This document shows positions 20,520 to 30,397 of a stretch of DNA of 64,000 nt, one piece after another; the first letter of the stretch is position 1, and every line of letters begins with the position of its first letter. The position numbers were made by a program, and so were the translations under genes. The notes below the pieces were generated by a model that was not told where the DNA came from, ran no database searches, and saw only the letters and a list, made by a program, of their open reading frames with translations. This DNA is from Lactarius indigo (Eukaryota > Basidiomycota > Agaricomycetes > Russulales > Russulaceae): assembly GCA_025766275.1 (NCBI GenBank), contig JAFKAC010000032.1, positions 186,001 through 250,000 of the forward strand, given 5' to 3'.

Positions 20520-20688
20520 TATGCTAATAATCGAAAAGCGGACACCCCGCTTCCAGCCGGCACCGGTTGGACTATCAATTACGTCGGATTCTCCGACGTC
20601 GGCCGGCGCCGGCTGAGTATGAATTACAGAAGATTCTCACCGTCGGTTGGGGGTATCAATTACATAAGCCACCACTATCCATTGGCTG
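20520..20688. repeat. Right terminal inverted repeat of KDZ-1
   Basis: A 169-bp terminal repeat ending CCATTGGCTG. It matches the inverted left end of KDZ-2 (33428-33597). Inside are nested palindromes built on CCGGCGCCGG and GACGTCGGA/TCCGACGT, plus two CGGRNNNYCCG sites (20539, 20585). Comparing all three visible ends, identity stops exactly at the terminal CTG, which fixes the element boundary. Confidence 0.88.
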
Positions 20689-21362
20689 AGATGTCTTCCT
20701 GTGGGGCTCCTTGAACCGTAACCACCACCAGGGAACGGAATTCCCACGGCAAAGCCGGGGCAAGGACGGACTAGGACCAAGAGCAAGCTGCAATGGCAGA
20801 TGAGCCCTATCCCAGTCCCCGAATACCACCGGCCCTGCTGTAACAATACACACTCATACAACCATCACACGGTCAAAAAGACCAACAATCATACTGAGAG
20901 AACTGAGCAAGAACGAGAACACTCCACCCCCCCCCCCCAACAAACCAAGGGCCCGCCAAAACGACCCACCAACCAGAACCCAACCAACGAACACCCACAC
21001 TCTCTGCCAATATGACTCATAAACAGGAAGAACCCCCACTACCACCAAAACACAACCCCCACAGACGACGCAGAGCAACAACACCACCAGACACCTGGGA
21101 CCCTCAACAGAAGCCCGACACCGACACCGACCCGGCAAACAAAACCGTCACGCCCCACAACCGTCACCCCAAGTACGCACAACGCCACCATCAACCCCTC
21201 TCATACCGCATAGTAAGTACACCAATCGACAACTAAACTAAAAACAACGCTAATCCAAATCCCAACCCACACGCACCCCTGACGGAACCACCCATTCCGA
21301 GGACCCTCCCCCAACGAACATTTAAACACCACAAGACCGCCCACCACCCGCAGCTACCAACG

Positions 21363-22984
21363 ATGGACGCACCACCCCCCTCTCCCACTGCCGCCGCCAC
21401 CACCGCCCCCAAGCCACCACAAAACCCAACCCAACCCCCAGAACGCCCCACCAAAGAACCCCCCAACAAGATAACAACAATCCAATCTGCCCGCATCTCC
21501 GTGACAAGCAGCCCTGCCACCGCTGCAACAGAAAACAGGAAAAACAGGAAGAGACCCCTAAGTAAGCCCCACACTAAAGCGAGCAAAAACGAGCACACAC
21601 TAACGCACACACAGGGCTAACAAATGAAGAGGACGACCAGGACCTACGCACGGTCAACGACCTTGTAGGCACCTCCCTTGTCCCCTCCATCACCTCAATT
21701 GAGGTCCCGGAGGAAGCCATACAACCACCGCCCACCACACCTCTCGCCCCAATAGTCCACTATCCCTCCTCAGGCCCGATGTACTCCCTGTCTCCATACG
21801 TACTCCCACCCATCTCTGGTGAAGGCTCCCCGACCCCCCTGGCCACACCCACCAGATACTCACAGGGACACGCCAACAGCCTCACCCATCAGAGTACACC
21901 GGACGACGACATCCCAATGATCTTCGCCAATCTCACGCCCCAAGAAGACTGCATGCAACGTGAACATCACACCCCCCCCAGCCCCGCCATGGGAACCGGA
22001 AGACCCACCGCCTCGGTCAGAGGCCTAGTGGAAGCGGACCGTACTGACCCTAACGTGAGAGGCGCAAACCCCCTTGCCATCGTCGACAAATTCACCCCAG
22101 GCCCCATGCCCCAGGTGCAGGACGCGCACCCAACGTCCATCTTCAAATACCTTGACCTTGACCTTATCAGTGACTGGGAAAACTTCCAATGAGGGAAACT
22201 CATAGCCATTCCCTTCGAAAACGAGGCAAGGAATGTCAACATGTACGAAGACATTAAAGCAAGACTCATGGCTGCCATTACGGAAATCACCAAATCGCAG
22301 AATGTAGGAGTAGCCACTCCACGAGCCAGCACTGAAGCCATCACCGCCAAGCGTCACCCCAACGCTTTTCTAGTCTTCAACCTAACACCTGAGCAAGTCG
22401 ACACCCTCCTCCAACAAACAATATGGTCATCCCCAGCCATCACCTTCCGGGCCACCCCTCTGGGACGTGTATGTCCGGAGTTCCTCTTTGCAATCAGAGG
22501 CTTTCACTCCATGACAAAAGAAGACATTGAAGTCATCATCAAAAGTGTCTGGGAAGACCCTGAGACAAGGAACTACATTGTAACGGTCGCAAACAAGCAC
22601 CCGGAGGAAGAAAGGCTACAAGTATATGAAGCCCTCCTCAAGCTCACCAGCTTGGTCCACCTCACCCGCCTCGACATCAAGCAACCCGGAGACCTACTAA
22701 TCCTGCAATTCAACGTCTACACAAAAGGATGAGAGGCGATCAACCTAGGAGTCTGGCCCAGGGTAAGAAAATACCTAGCTAACCACACCTACTCGGCCCC
22801 GATGATGGGAACTGGGATAACGAACATCAGTCCCTACAACTGTGGTATCTGTCATGGAGTAGACCACCCTAGGGGCCTCTGCCCGTTCCCCGACGTCGAT
22901 GGCTGGAACGGCCCTAAGAGACGCAACGAAAAAGGCAAAGCCAGGGGCCGAGGCAGGGGATCTGGACCCATCACCTACACGTAG
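21363..22984 (+). pseudogene. LINE-A ORF1 (nucleic acid-binding, CCHC), two in-frame TGA
   Basis: Gag-like ORF1, which in LINEs coats the RNA. The N-terminus is Pro/Thr-rich (MDAPPPSPTAAATTAP). A 53-bp intron-like segment (21562-21614, GTAAGC to ACACAG) joins it in frame to NEEDDQDLRTVNDLVG. A conserved central region follows (FLVFNLTPEQVDTLL, CPEFLFAIRGFHSM). The C-terminus has a knuckle CGICHGVDHPRGLC and a basic tail. TGA codons at 22190-22192 and 22730-22732 interrupt a single reading frame. No frameshift was seen, so decay is by point change only, or the stops are read through. Confidence 0.65.
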
Positions 22985-23107
22985 TGAACCAGCAATCGGA
23001 ATTGCACTAGATACCCCCCAATGTAAATAAAAATGATCCGACCAATAACTAGCTAGTTTCCATAGAATGCTTAAATACGAGACGCCCCTGCTCACCTCCT
23101 CTCACGC

Positions 23108-25064
23108 ATGATGCCCATAAGCACCGCCGCCCCCCACCCTAGCCCCCTGCCTGCCCAAGTCCATACCTGGACAAACGGTGAACCCCCCCAACAAGGGAGG
23201 ATACACCGAGGTACAGAACCGTACCACCCAATACCTGGGCAACAATTGCCCCCCACCCGTAGTCAAACAGTACTACGACGTAAAGCCAACATTAATATAG
23301 CAACCCTAAACGTGAACGGCTTCACAGCTCCATCGCACCAAATGAACGGGGTCGAAAAATGGTCAACAATAAACCGAACACTTAATACATACAAAATAGC
23401 AATATTAGCTATCCAAGAAACTCACCTGGACGACGAAAGAGTCCAAAATATACTCACCTGCTTCAGCCAGAAATTTGACCTAATCACCTCACACAACCCG
23501 ACAAACCCGTGAGCATCAGCGGGAGTTGCCTTCATTATAAACAAAAGTATAATCGCCCCTAAAACATACACGATGATGGAGCTCATCCCAGGACGAGCCA
23601 TTGCTCTAACAATCAATTGGCATGGGTCAGAAGAGACCACACTGATCAACATCTACGCACTGAACAACAGAGCTGAGCACCCCGACTTCTGGAGAACAAT
23701 AAACCAGGAACGTGTAAACCGCGGTGTGAACCGCCCAGACTTCCTGCTGGGGGATTTTAACGTCACAGAAGACCCAATAGACAGAGCCCCAATACACCAC
23801 GACAACCAAAACGCTGTGGAAGCCCTAAGAGACCTATGGCACCACCTTGACCTGGAAGACACATGGAGGCATAGAAACCCCAAAGAACGATGTTTCACAT
23901 ACCGCGCAAATGCAAGCAGACACCAGATCCAATCCAGACTAGACAGGATATACGTGAAAGCTGAGAAGGCGGCGCACACGCTAGACTGGAGAATGGGCCC
24001 AACCCCAGTCCCGACCGACCACTGGATTGCGACGACCAAATTCACCCCAGCAAGCAACCCCCAAATCGGGAAAGGCCGATGGACATGGCCGCTAATGATC
24101 CTAAGAAATAAAAAACTAAGCAAAGTGATAGACGAAAAAGGTCAACAACTCTTGAAAGATATGGCAGAGACGGAAAGGAACGACGTACCACGACACACAA
24201 CTAACCCACAGCTTCTCTGGAAAAGCTTCAAGGATGACATAACCAAGCAAGCACAACAAACCACGAAAGAAATACAATGGAAACATACCGTGCGAAAAAG
24301 AAACCTAGTAAAAGACCTTGAAGAGATAGCAAAAAAGCCGGAACTAGACTGGGATGAAAGCACCAGAATAAACGAGGCATACCTCGCAAACGAGCTCACA
24401 AACCTAGAGAAAATCGAAGCCCGAAACCAAAAGGAACTATACCGAGCAAAACTTCTAGACCATGGGGAACGCCTTGGAGGTATATGGTCAAAACAGAGCA
24501 AGAAAAATAAACCGAGAGACCTAATCGGCCGACTCAAGATCCCTGGATCAAACCCCCCCCAATACAAACGAGGTACCAAACGGATGGCCAAACTAGCAAG
24601 AGATTACCATGAAAAACTACAACAAGATGGAAACCTGTTAGCAGACGATGAGGAGGAATACCTGAACAAAGTATGAAGCCAACTGAGGGAAATCCCCCAC
24701 GAACAGAAACTACGAAGATCCCAAAGGGACCCCCAAAACTGGAACATCTACAAAGCACAGGTGAAAAAGGCGATAAAACTAGCAAAGAATGGATCCGCAA
24801 CCGGGATGGATGGATGCCCATATGAACTCTGGAAACTGCTAGACGAACGCTACGAAGCTGCACAGAAAGTGAACCAAGAAGCCTTCAATATAGTTAAAGC
24901 ACTTACAATACTGTTCTGCAACATACAAAAACACGGAGTTGACGAAAACTCCGACTTTGCCCTAGGATGGATGTGCCCGATCTTCAAAAAGAAAGACCCT
25001 ACTGAGATCAGTAATTACCGCCCGATAACGCTGCTAAACACAGACTACAAAATCCTTACCAAGG
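23108..25064 (+). pseudogene. LINE-A ORF2 (APE endonuclease + partial RT), two in-frame TGA, truncated
   Basis: The APE-type endonuclease is recognisable from ATLNVNGF, IQETHLDD, LLGDFNVTEDP, SRLDRIYV and PTDHW (about 23300-24030). The reverse transcriptase begins at about 24760 (NGSATGMDGCPYELW, NYRPITLLNTDYKILTK). It stops where the gypsy-3 LTR begins, before the catalytic YxDD box. TGA codons at 23510-23512 and 24674-24676 break the frame. The protein would nick target DNA and copy the LINE RNA, but this copy is dead. Confidence 0.85.
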
Positions 25065-25565
25065 TGTTATGCTCCACCAGCATTAGTCCGACTTGGACTT
25101 GAGATAGGCGTAATCGACTTAGCGAAGACTAGGCAAATGGGGACTGGTGTCAACCCAATGCGAACTGAACAGGGGCTCACTGGCACACACTGCAGCAAGG
25201 ATGAAGAAGTACTATCCCTTGGTGGATAGCAGCGGAAGTACTCTTAGTCCGGGACTAAGGCAAGAGGCGAGGCAAATGGTGGATTGAAGAAGACCAAGAT
25301 GGAGACTCTTGGTCTTCTAAGACAACTACTTATACAGATACGCACGGGCTTTGAAGCGCCGCTAGAAGGTAACCTATCCAGTAGCGTAACTAGCTCGAAC
25401 CCTAGTACAGCTATCCTAGGAATGAGTCATACATGAGTCACGAATCACATGCTAACTACATGCTGACTGATACGATGTAAAAGTCCATGACTAATGACAC
25501 GTCGGGCTGTAGTCATAACCGGCCATGAGTCGTACACTTCCTGCAGTAAAGTCCGTACCATAACA
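25065..25565 (-). repeat. gypsy-3 3' LTR
   Basis: About 501 bp, reading TGTTATGCTCC to CCATAACA on the plus strand. It is the inverted form of the gypsy-1 LTR with many substitutions. It keeps the hairpin segment with aagaccaagat and tcttggtctt and is followed by the complement of the polypurine tract at 25566-25580. Confidence 0.9.
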
Positions 25566-25594
25566 TCACCCCCTTTTCAGGAGTGAGGCCCACC

Positions 25595-28404
25595 TCACAA
25601 GTCGATGGTATCCCTGCTGACCCTCCGTACAGCCTCCATCTCATCCTCAACCCTTGGTAAGGCATTAGCACGCTCCAACCTGTAGATAGAGTCCATCTTG
25701 CGATGGTGGACGACCCCCTTCTCTTCTTGAAGACGCCGGATACGCCCTTCAAGCTGTTCTTCGGCAAACGCATTTTGCCTGTAACGACGCACCTCTTCTG
25801 TAAGCGTAACGTCGTTGATGTGTTGGAGCATGGCGTCAGCGGGATGACGGTCTCTGAGCAAGAAGAGGTCTTCATGCGCAATGAAGGCGCAGTTGTCATG
25901 TGGGAGATGCGGCGTGGCATATAGTGGTTTCCCATAAATGTATGGGGATCCTGGGACTAGTCTGAGAACGAAGGGGTCGCCGGCCTTGATAACTTGTACG
26001 TGCGAGGCCTGTACTGTAAGTCCGTTGGGGAGACGGACCGGGAATGGAATGTAATCGGGTCGTCCATTGACCTGGAACCCCTCAGGGATGATGATGCTGA
26101 GGGCGCTGTCGTCTGCTCCAAGTGGCGTACAATGAGCAGCGTGGGGTGCTGTAATGTATCCCCTGTGCATAGGCGTTCCGTCTGTGTTGACGAGATAGGG
26201 AGTAGCCTCTGGGGCTCCAGGGTGCTGTTCATAGTCAAGGAACGGGTGTCGTGAGGGGTAGTAATCGTCATAGAGGTCGTCATGCGTAGCTTGGTCCAAT
26301 ACTCCTTCCGCTCCTTTGCCATCTTGTGCCGTGAGGTGGCGATATGCAATTGCTCGGCCTGCCACTTCCGCACCGTCTCCTTCCACTCCCGTTCGTAGTT
26401 CTTCATCGCGTCGGGCCCCTTCAGAGCTCGTGAGAGCCGCTTGAAGTTGGAAGAGTTCATCTTCCATGATGGTGTGGGTGGTGGCTCCGGTGTCGGGATC
26501 AACAATGTTGTACAGTGGCTGAGGTGCTGGTTGAATTGGCGTAGGGTCATCGGAGACCACTCCCGTCGTGGGCATGGGAAATCGTCACAATGCCTCGGAC
26601 AGGTCTGCCACACTGTCTTGTCGTCGCAACAATTGTTCTTCTTCGGATTGTTCATTGCGAGGCTGCTGTGTAGTTTGTTGGTGAGATCGTCACTGTTCAG
26701 TGGTGGCGGGAACGATAAGGTTGGGGGAGACAAGGGGGGCGATGATGGTTTCAAGGAGGTCAAGGTGGTCATTGCGAGGGATAGAGGACATGAGAGGGGA
26801 TGGTGACTTATCGCGTTGAATGGCAGTCCTTATATGCACTTCTTGTTCGGCGTTGGAATTTTTAAACTCCCGAATGGCTTCATCAGCAAAGACGTTGTCC
26901 TTATCGACCCACTGGTTGTCCGAGTCAGGGTAGCCCTTCCATTTGACAAGATACTGAAGCTGACGTCTCCTGCCGAATCGCCGAGAGTCCAGAATCTTCT
27001 CGACCTCGTATTCTTCTTCATTATCGACCAAATCTGGTGGTGGGTGCTGATAGTTTGGTCCGTGCGTGGGGGTTTTGCGATAAGGTGTGAGAAGATCTAT
27101 GTGGAAGACATCATGGATGCTCCACTGCATGGGAAGTTCGAGGCGATAATTGACAGGAGACATCACCTGGATGACCTTAAACGGTCCATGTCGTTTGGCA
27201 GCTAGTTTTGCGGTTGGCTGATGTGTACGTAGGTGGCGTCCTTCAAGCCACACGAGATCTCCTTCCTTGAACGTGGGCGTATCTTTGTGTTTGACCCATG
27301 ACTTCTGCGCCCTGAGCATGCACGAGAACGCACGCTGTCGCGCTTGCTTGAACTGGTCTAGCCTCAGGGATACTTGTGGAATAGGGGAAGGCCTATCGGT
27401 CCAATCAGCGTGGGGGTTGAACCCTGATAAGAGGAAAAATGGGGACTCTCGCGTGGTTTTGTTGGGCCAATTGTTATGCGTGAATTCTGCCATAGGGAGA
27501 TAACGAACCCAATCGTCCTGTCGTTCGTTTACCCAGAAGCGGAGATATTGTTCCAGCCACTGATTTGTTCGTTCTGATTGACCATCGGTTCTGGGGTGGT
27601 AAGCGGTTGAGATATTTTGGCTGATGCCAAGGATTTTGCATATCTCTCGCATGAACTTAGATGCAAAGTGAGGATCTCGGTCACTGATAACACGCGAGGG
27701 AAGTCCGAATCGTGGGAATATGTGGGAAATGTACAGCGCGGCTGTCCCTTCGGCGGTTATCTCCTCATTGCATGGAATGAAAACGGCGGCCTTAGTGCAA
27801 TCGTGGTCTGTTATTGTTAGAATAGAGTCATAACCACAAGAGACGGGGAGTTTGGTGATAAAGTCCACCGCAATGGTTTCGAATGGTAAAGACTCCGGTT
27901 TGGGGTAAATGGGTTGTAGTGGCGCTCTGATGGGTCGAAGGTTGACTTTGTGTCGCTGGCAATCTGCACAGCCTTTGACATAGTCCATAACATCATTTTT
28001 CATTTGCAGCCACCAGTAGTGTCGTTCGGTGAGTTGGAGAGTCCGTTTGATGCCAGGGTGGCTGTAGACAGGGGAGTCGTGGTGAGCAGCAATGATGGTG
28101 CGTTTATCATGGATGCCGCCGGTAACCACTCGTTGTCCTTCCTTGTACCATGTCCCTTCAATGTCTTTTAGCTTGTGCGCGTCGACCCAAGGCTTTAACT
28201 TAGCTATGTCCTGTTCGTAGATGGGGTGTTTCGGGGTCATCTCTACTGGCAGGATCTTGGGTCTCCAGTGGGGATGTTGGGGTTCTTCCAGCGTAGTGGC
28301 GCGTATGAAGACGCTTTCTGGTAGCACCGTTATTCCTTCATTGTCGTTCTCCCCTTGGTTGTAGTCTGGTCTTCGTGATAGTGCATCGGCGTGACTTCCT
28401 TTTC
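25595..28404 (-). pseudogene. pol: gypsy-3 pol remnant: integrase, chromodomain, C-terminal extension
   Basis: Single reading frame interrupted by two TGA codons, at 26690-26692 and near 26587, with no frameshift. It begins at ADALSRRPDY (end of RNase H), then the integrase zinc region (HRHKVNLRP after CADCQ), VDFITKLP, ISDRDPHF and TDGQSERTNQW, the chromodomain YLVKWKGYPDSDNQWVDK, and the C-terminal extension ending with DSIYRLERANAL. Protease and reverse transcriptase are missing, so it cannot work alone. Confidence 0.88.
25957..26772 (-). CDS. Overlapping +1 ORF inside gypsy-3 pol
   Basis: A 271-codon frame in +1 relative to pol with ATG at 26772-26770, matching the gypsy-1 overlapping ORF (12052-12855) along most of its length, including DAMKNYEREWKETVRKWQ, ERKEYWTKLRM and a shared PSFSD/PSYSD end. 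It stays open although the overlapped pol frame has acquired two TGA codons. The function is unknown. Confidence 0.45.
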   Translation of the reverse strand: MTTLTSLKPSSPPLSPPTLSFPPPLNSDDLTNKLHSSLAMNNPKKNNCCDDKTVWQTCPRHCDDFPCPRREWSPMTLRQFNQHLSHCTTLLIPTPEPPPTPSWKMNSSNFKRLSRALKGPDAMKNYEREWKETVRKWQAEQLHIATSRHKMAKERKEYWTKLRMTTSMTITTPHDTRSLTMNSTLEPQRLLPISSTQTERLCTGDTLQHPTLLIVRHLEQTTAPSASSSLRGSRSMDDPITFHSRSVSPTDLQYRPRTYKLSRPATPSFSD

Positions 28405-28573
28405 CGGTAACCACCACCACTGCGCCACTTCGTGACTCAGAGGTAGAGGCATACTAGGATACGCTACATAGTAGTACAGGAAACACACCCCATCCACATT
28501 CATACTCCTTAAAGCATTAGACCTTAAAAACGAACGATCCATAACAGGAACAGTTCAAAAGAAAACGGAAGAT

Positions 28574-30397
28574 ATGGCCTCCAAGGGCCTATCACCTCCG
28601 AGCGCTCCCGGGCGCAACCCCCCCGCACACCCCATGACCACAAGGGCCAGTTCAAAAGTGGACACCCAACAGACCCCCTCTCCTACGCATCAACCCAAAT
28701 CAGGGCAGAAAAGCACAAGCGTCAGCGAAGCCAAAGCCCACCTAATCAGCGAAAGCTGCATGAGCAACGAGACCCCCATATCTCATTCCTCGCTTGTACA
28801 ATCTCTCGTACTGATAATCAAAAAGTACTCTAGATCCTCCCCCCTGGCTCTCATCAAAACGCTGCAAGCATACGGGACGATCCTGCAGGAGTCGAAAGAG
28901 ACAATCCCCACACAACCGCAGCCACAAGTACTAGAAGTCCTAACGGCGAAGATAGGGGAGATGGTCACAAGCTCAGTTCAGAAGGGCATCAACGAGCTAA
29001 GTACCTCTCTAAAGAGCACCCTCGCTGATCAATCGAAACTCCAGGAATCAGCCGAAGCCCTAAACAGCGCGGCCAGCACGCTAAACAAAGTAGTGTCAGA
29101 TATGAGCAAAAGCATCCTAGAAGCCAACATGGCAACATCTAAGATCACTGAAACCGCAACCTCATACAAAGAAGCACTCCTCACCACTACCGCCCGCCCA
29201 CCACAGACCCTCCCACGCACAACAAAAGCTCACCTCACCCCCGCCGACCACAAGCTCAACCTCCACCTGGGGATCAACAGGAAAGCTCGGCAGATCCTCA
29301 TGGACTTGGCCACAGGAGAAGGTCCATGCCTCAACATACACGAGATCAAAGAGAAAGCGGAGGCGGTGCTCACCAACTTCTCACCGCCTCCCCCGGAAGG
29401 CACCAAAATTCAAGAGGTGAAGAAACTGAAGAATGGAAGCATCATCATACAATTCGAAACAAAGGAAGCAGCAGAATGGATTAGAATCCCCACCAACGAA
29501 GCTATCTTCACAAGAGGATTCGATCCTGACATGTGCATAAGAGACCGCGTACACCCCCTTATGATTCCCAGGATCCCAATCACTTTCGACCCAAACAACC
29601 CCGCCCACCTCTGGGAGATCGAAGAGATCAACAGAATCCCTACAAACGGCATCAAAAAAGCAAGATGGATCAAGCCAAGCTATAGACGCGCCCCGGAACA
29701 ACGCTTTGCCCACGCTATTTTCTCCTTCACCTCGGCCGCAGAAGCTAATAGAGCGCTTAGAGAAGGGATATACGTCTGCAGCATCAGAACATTCCCCAAA
29801 AAGCTCAAATTCGAACCAAAGCAGTGTATGAAATGCCACAAATGGGGACACTTTGCAACAGAATGCCTCACCCTGCATGACACCTGCGGTACCTGCGGAG
29901 GCAAGCACAAAACTAAAGAGTGCAAAGAAGCCAACAAAAGATACTGCGTATCATGCAAAACGGACACTCACGCAAGTTGGGATCGGGACTGCCCCAAATT
30001 CCGTAGGAAATGCGAAGAATACAACGGATTCTACCCAGAGAACAACCTAGTATATTTCCCAACAGACGAAGACTGGACGCTGACAACGCGCCCAGATAGA
30101 ATCCCCTTTGAAGGCAAATTCCCAGAACGGTTCGCAGTAGCCAGCCTCCCCCTCCCTAACAACAAGACTCGCCAGCTACCCACCTGCCCCATAGGCAAAA
30201 AGACAAAGCATCATAACAACAATGCCACGGGAGGTCAGGCAGTACTAGAAGCTTTCTTCAGCAAATGCTCCAACCCTCAAGACACAAAAAATGTGCCACC
30301 AAACTGCACAGAAGATGACGACGTAGACTACTATTCTCACTTCACATCCGACAACACAGACCAGCTGACAGACCCAACACTGAACCTTAACCTATGA
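28574..30397 (+). CDS. LINE-B ORF1: zinc-knuckle RNA-binding protein
   Basis: 607 residues, open throughout. The N-terminal part is low complexity with a long helical, possibly coiled-coil stretch (STLADQSKLQESAEAL, VSDMSKSILEAN). A folded region follows (KAEAVLTNF, QFETKEAAEWIRI). The C-terminal region has three knuckles: CMKCHKWGHFATEC, CGTCGGKHKTKEC and CVSCKTDTHASWDRDC. Such proteins bind LINE RNA as a chaperone. The stop overlaps the ORF2 start as ATGA (30394-30397), which suggests ORF2 is translated by termination and re-initiation. Confidence 0.85.
   Translation: MASKGLSPPSAPGRNPPAHPMTTRASSKVDTQQTPSPTHQPKSGQKSTSVSEAKAHLISESCMSNETPISHSSLVQSLVLIIKKYSRSSPLALIKTLQAYGTILQESKETIPTQPQPQVLEVLTAKIGEMVTSSVQKGINELSTSLKSTLADQSKLQESAEALNSAASTLNKVVSDMSKSILEANMATSKITETATSYKEALLTTTARPPQTLPRTTKAHLTPADHKLNLHLGINRKARQILMDLATGEGPCLNIHEIKEKAEAVLTNFSPPPPEGTKIQEVKKLKNGSIIIQFETKEAAEWIRIPTNEAIFTRGFDPDMCIRDRVHPLMIPRIPITFDPNNPAHLWEIEEINRIPTNGIKKARWIKPSYRRAPEQRFAHAIFSFTSAAEANRALREGIYVCSIRTFPKKLKFEPKQCMKCHKWGHFATECLTLHDTCGTCGGKHKTKECKEANKRYCVSCKTDTHASWDRDCPKFRRKCEEYNGFYPENNLVYFPTDEDWTLTTRPDRIPFEGKFPERFAVASLPLPNNKTRQLPTCPIGKKTKHHNNNATGGQAVLEAFFSKCSNPQDTKNVPPNCTEDDDVDYYSHFTSDNTDQLTDPTLNLNL

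Larger units (their letters stand above)
1..20688 (-). mobile_element. KDZ-type DNA transposon, copy 1 (KDZ-1), with nested gypsy-1
   Basis: A terminal-inverted-repeat element whose transposase belongs to the Kyakuja-Dileera-Zisupton superfamily. Bases 1-53 are the reverse complement of 20520-20572, and comparison with KDZ-2 shows that about 116 bp of the left end lie outside the window. The right end is ...CCATTGGCTG at 20688. After removing gypsy-1 the element is about 13 kb. It holds five spliced genes: A and E (minus), B (minus), C and D (plus). All five are repeated in inverted order in KDZ-2, so they travel as a unit. The flank at 20689 is a LINE, and the target duplication cannot be tested because the left flank is missing. 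Genes look open in this copy, so it is the better candidate for activity. Confidence 0.88.
1..20688. promoter_or_regulatory. Dispersed CGGRNNNYCCG palindromes of KDZ-1 (34 exact sites)
   Basis: Exact 11-bp matches start at 24, 466, 1102, 1487, 2241, 2879, 3108, 3712, 4374, 5524, 5738, 5894, 13884, 14489, 14871, 14946, 15033, 15042, 15286, 15800, 15988, 16144, 16377, 16549, 17001, 17131, 17384, 17600, 17971, 19022, 19409, 20096, 20539 and 20585. Every spacer starts with a purine and ends with a pyrimidine, and its middle three bases vary. Sites fall in exons of all frames, introns, spacers and termini. Several intergenic ones sit in ATGTnCGG context. Near matches (for example 14408) are not counted. 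They look like binding sites for a symmetric dimer. The list was made by eye and may miss some. Confidence 0.85.
20689..25064 (+). mobile_element. LINE-A: non-LTR retrotransposon, 3'-truncated by gypsy-3
   Basis: A LINE with a C-rich 5' region (about 20716-21360), ORF1 with a zinc knuckle, and ORF2 with an APE endonuclease and the start of reverse transcriptase. It is cut at 25064 by the gypsy-3 LTR, and no continuation is found on the other side. Four in-frame TGA codons break otherwise open frames. The exact 5' end is uncertain; the bases after 20688 may be LINE or older DNA. Confidence 0.8.
25065..28404 (-). mobile_element. gypsy-3: truncated chromovirus of the gypsy-1 family, inserted in LINE-A
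   Basis: Minus-strand fragment containing the 3' LTR (25065-25565), polypurine tract, and the pol region from the end of RNase H through integrase, chromodomain and C-terminal extension. It is clearly related to gypsy-1 but diverged. At about 28404 homology stops inside the RNase H/connection region and LINE-B begins. The 5' part is lost, so no target duplication can be checked. Confidence 0.88.

Noticed and set aside
20854..21610. Minus-strand Gly/Val/Leu-rich ORFs opposite the LINE-A 5' region
   Set aside because: They arise from the C-rich leader read backwards and have low-complexity products.
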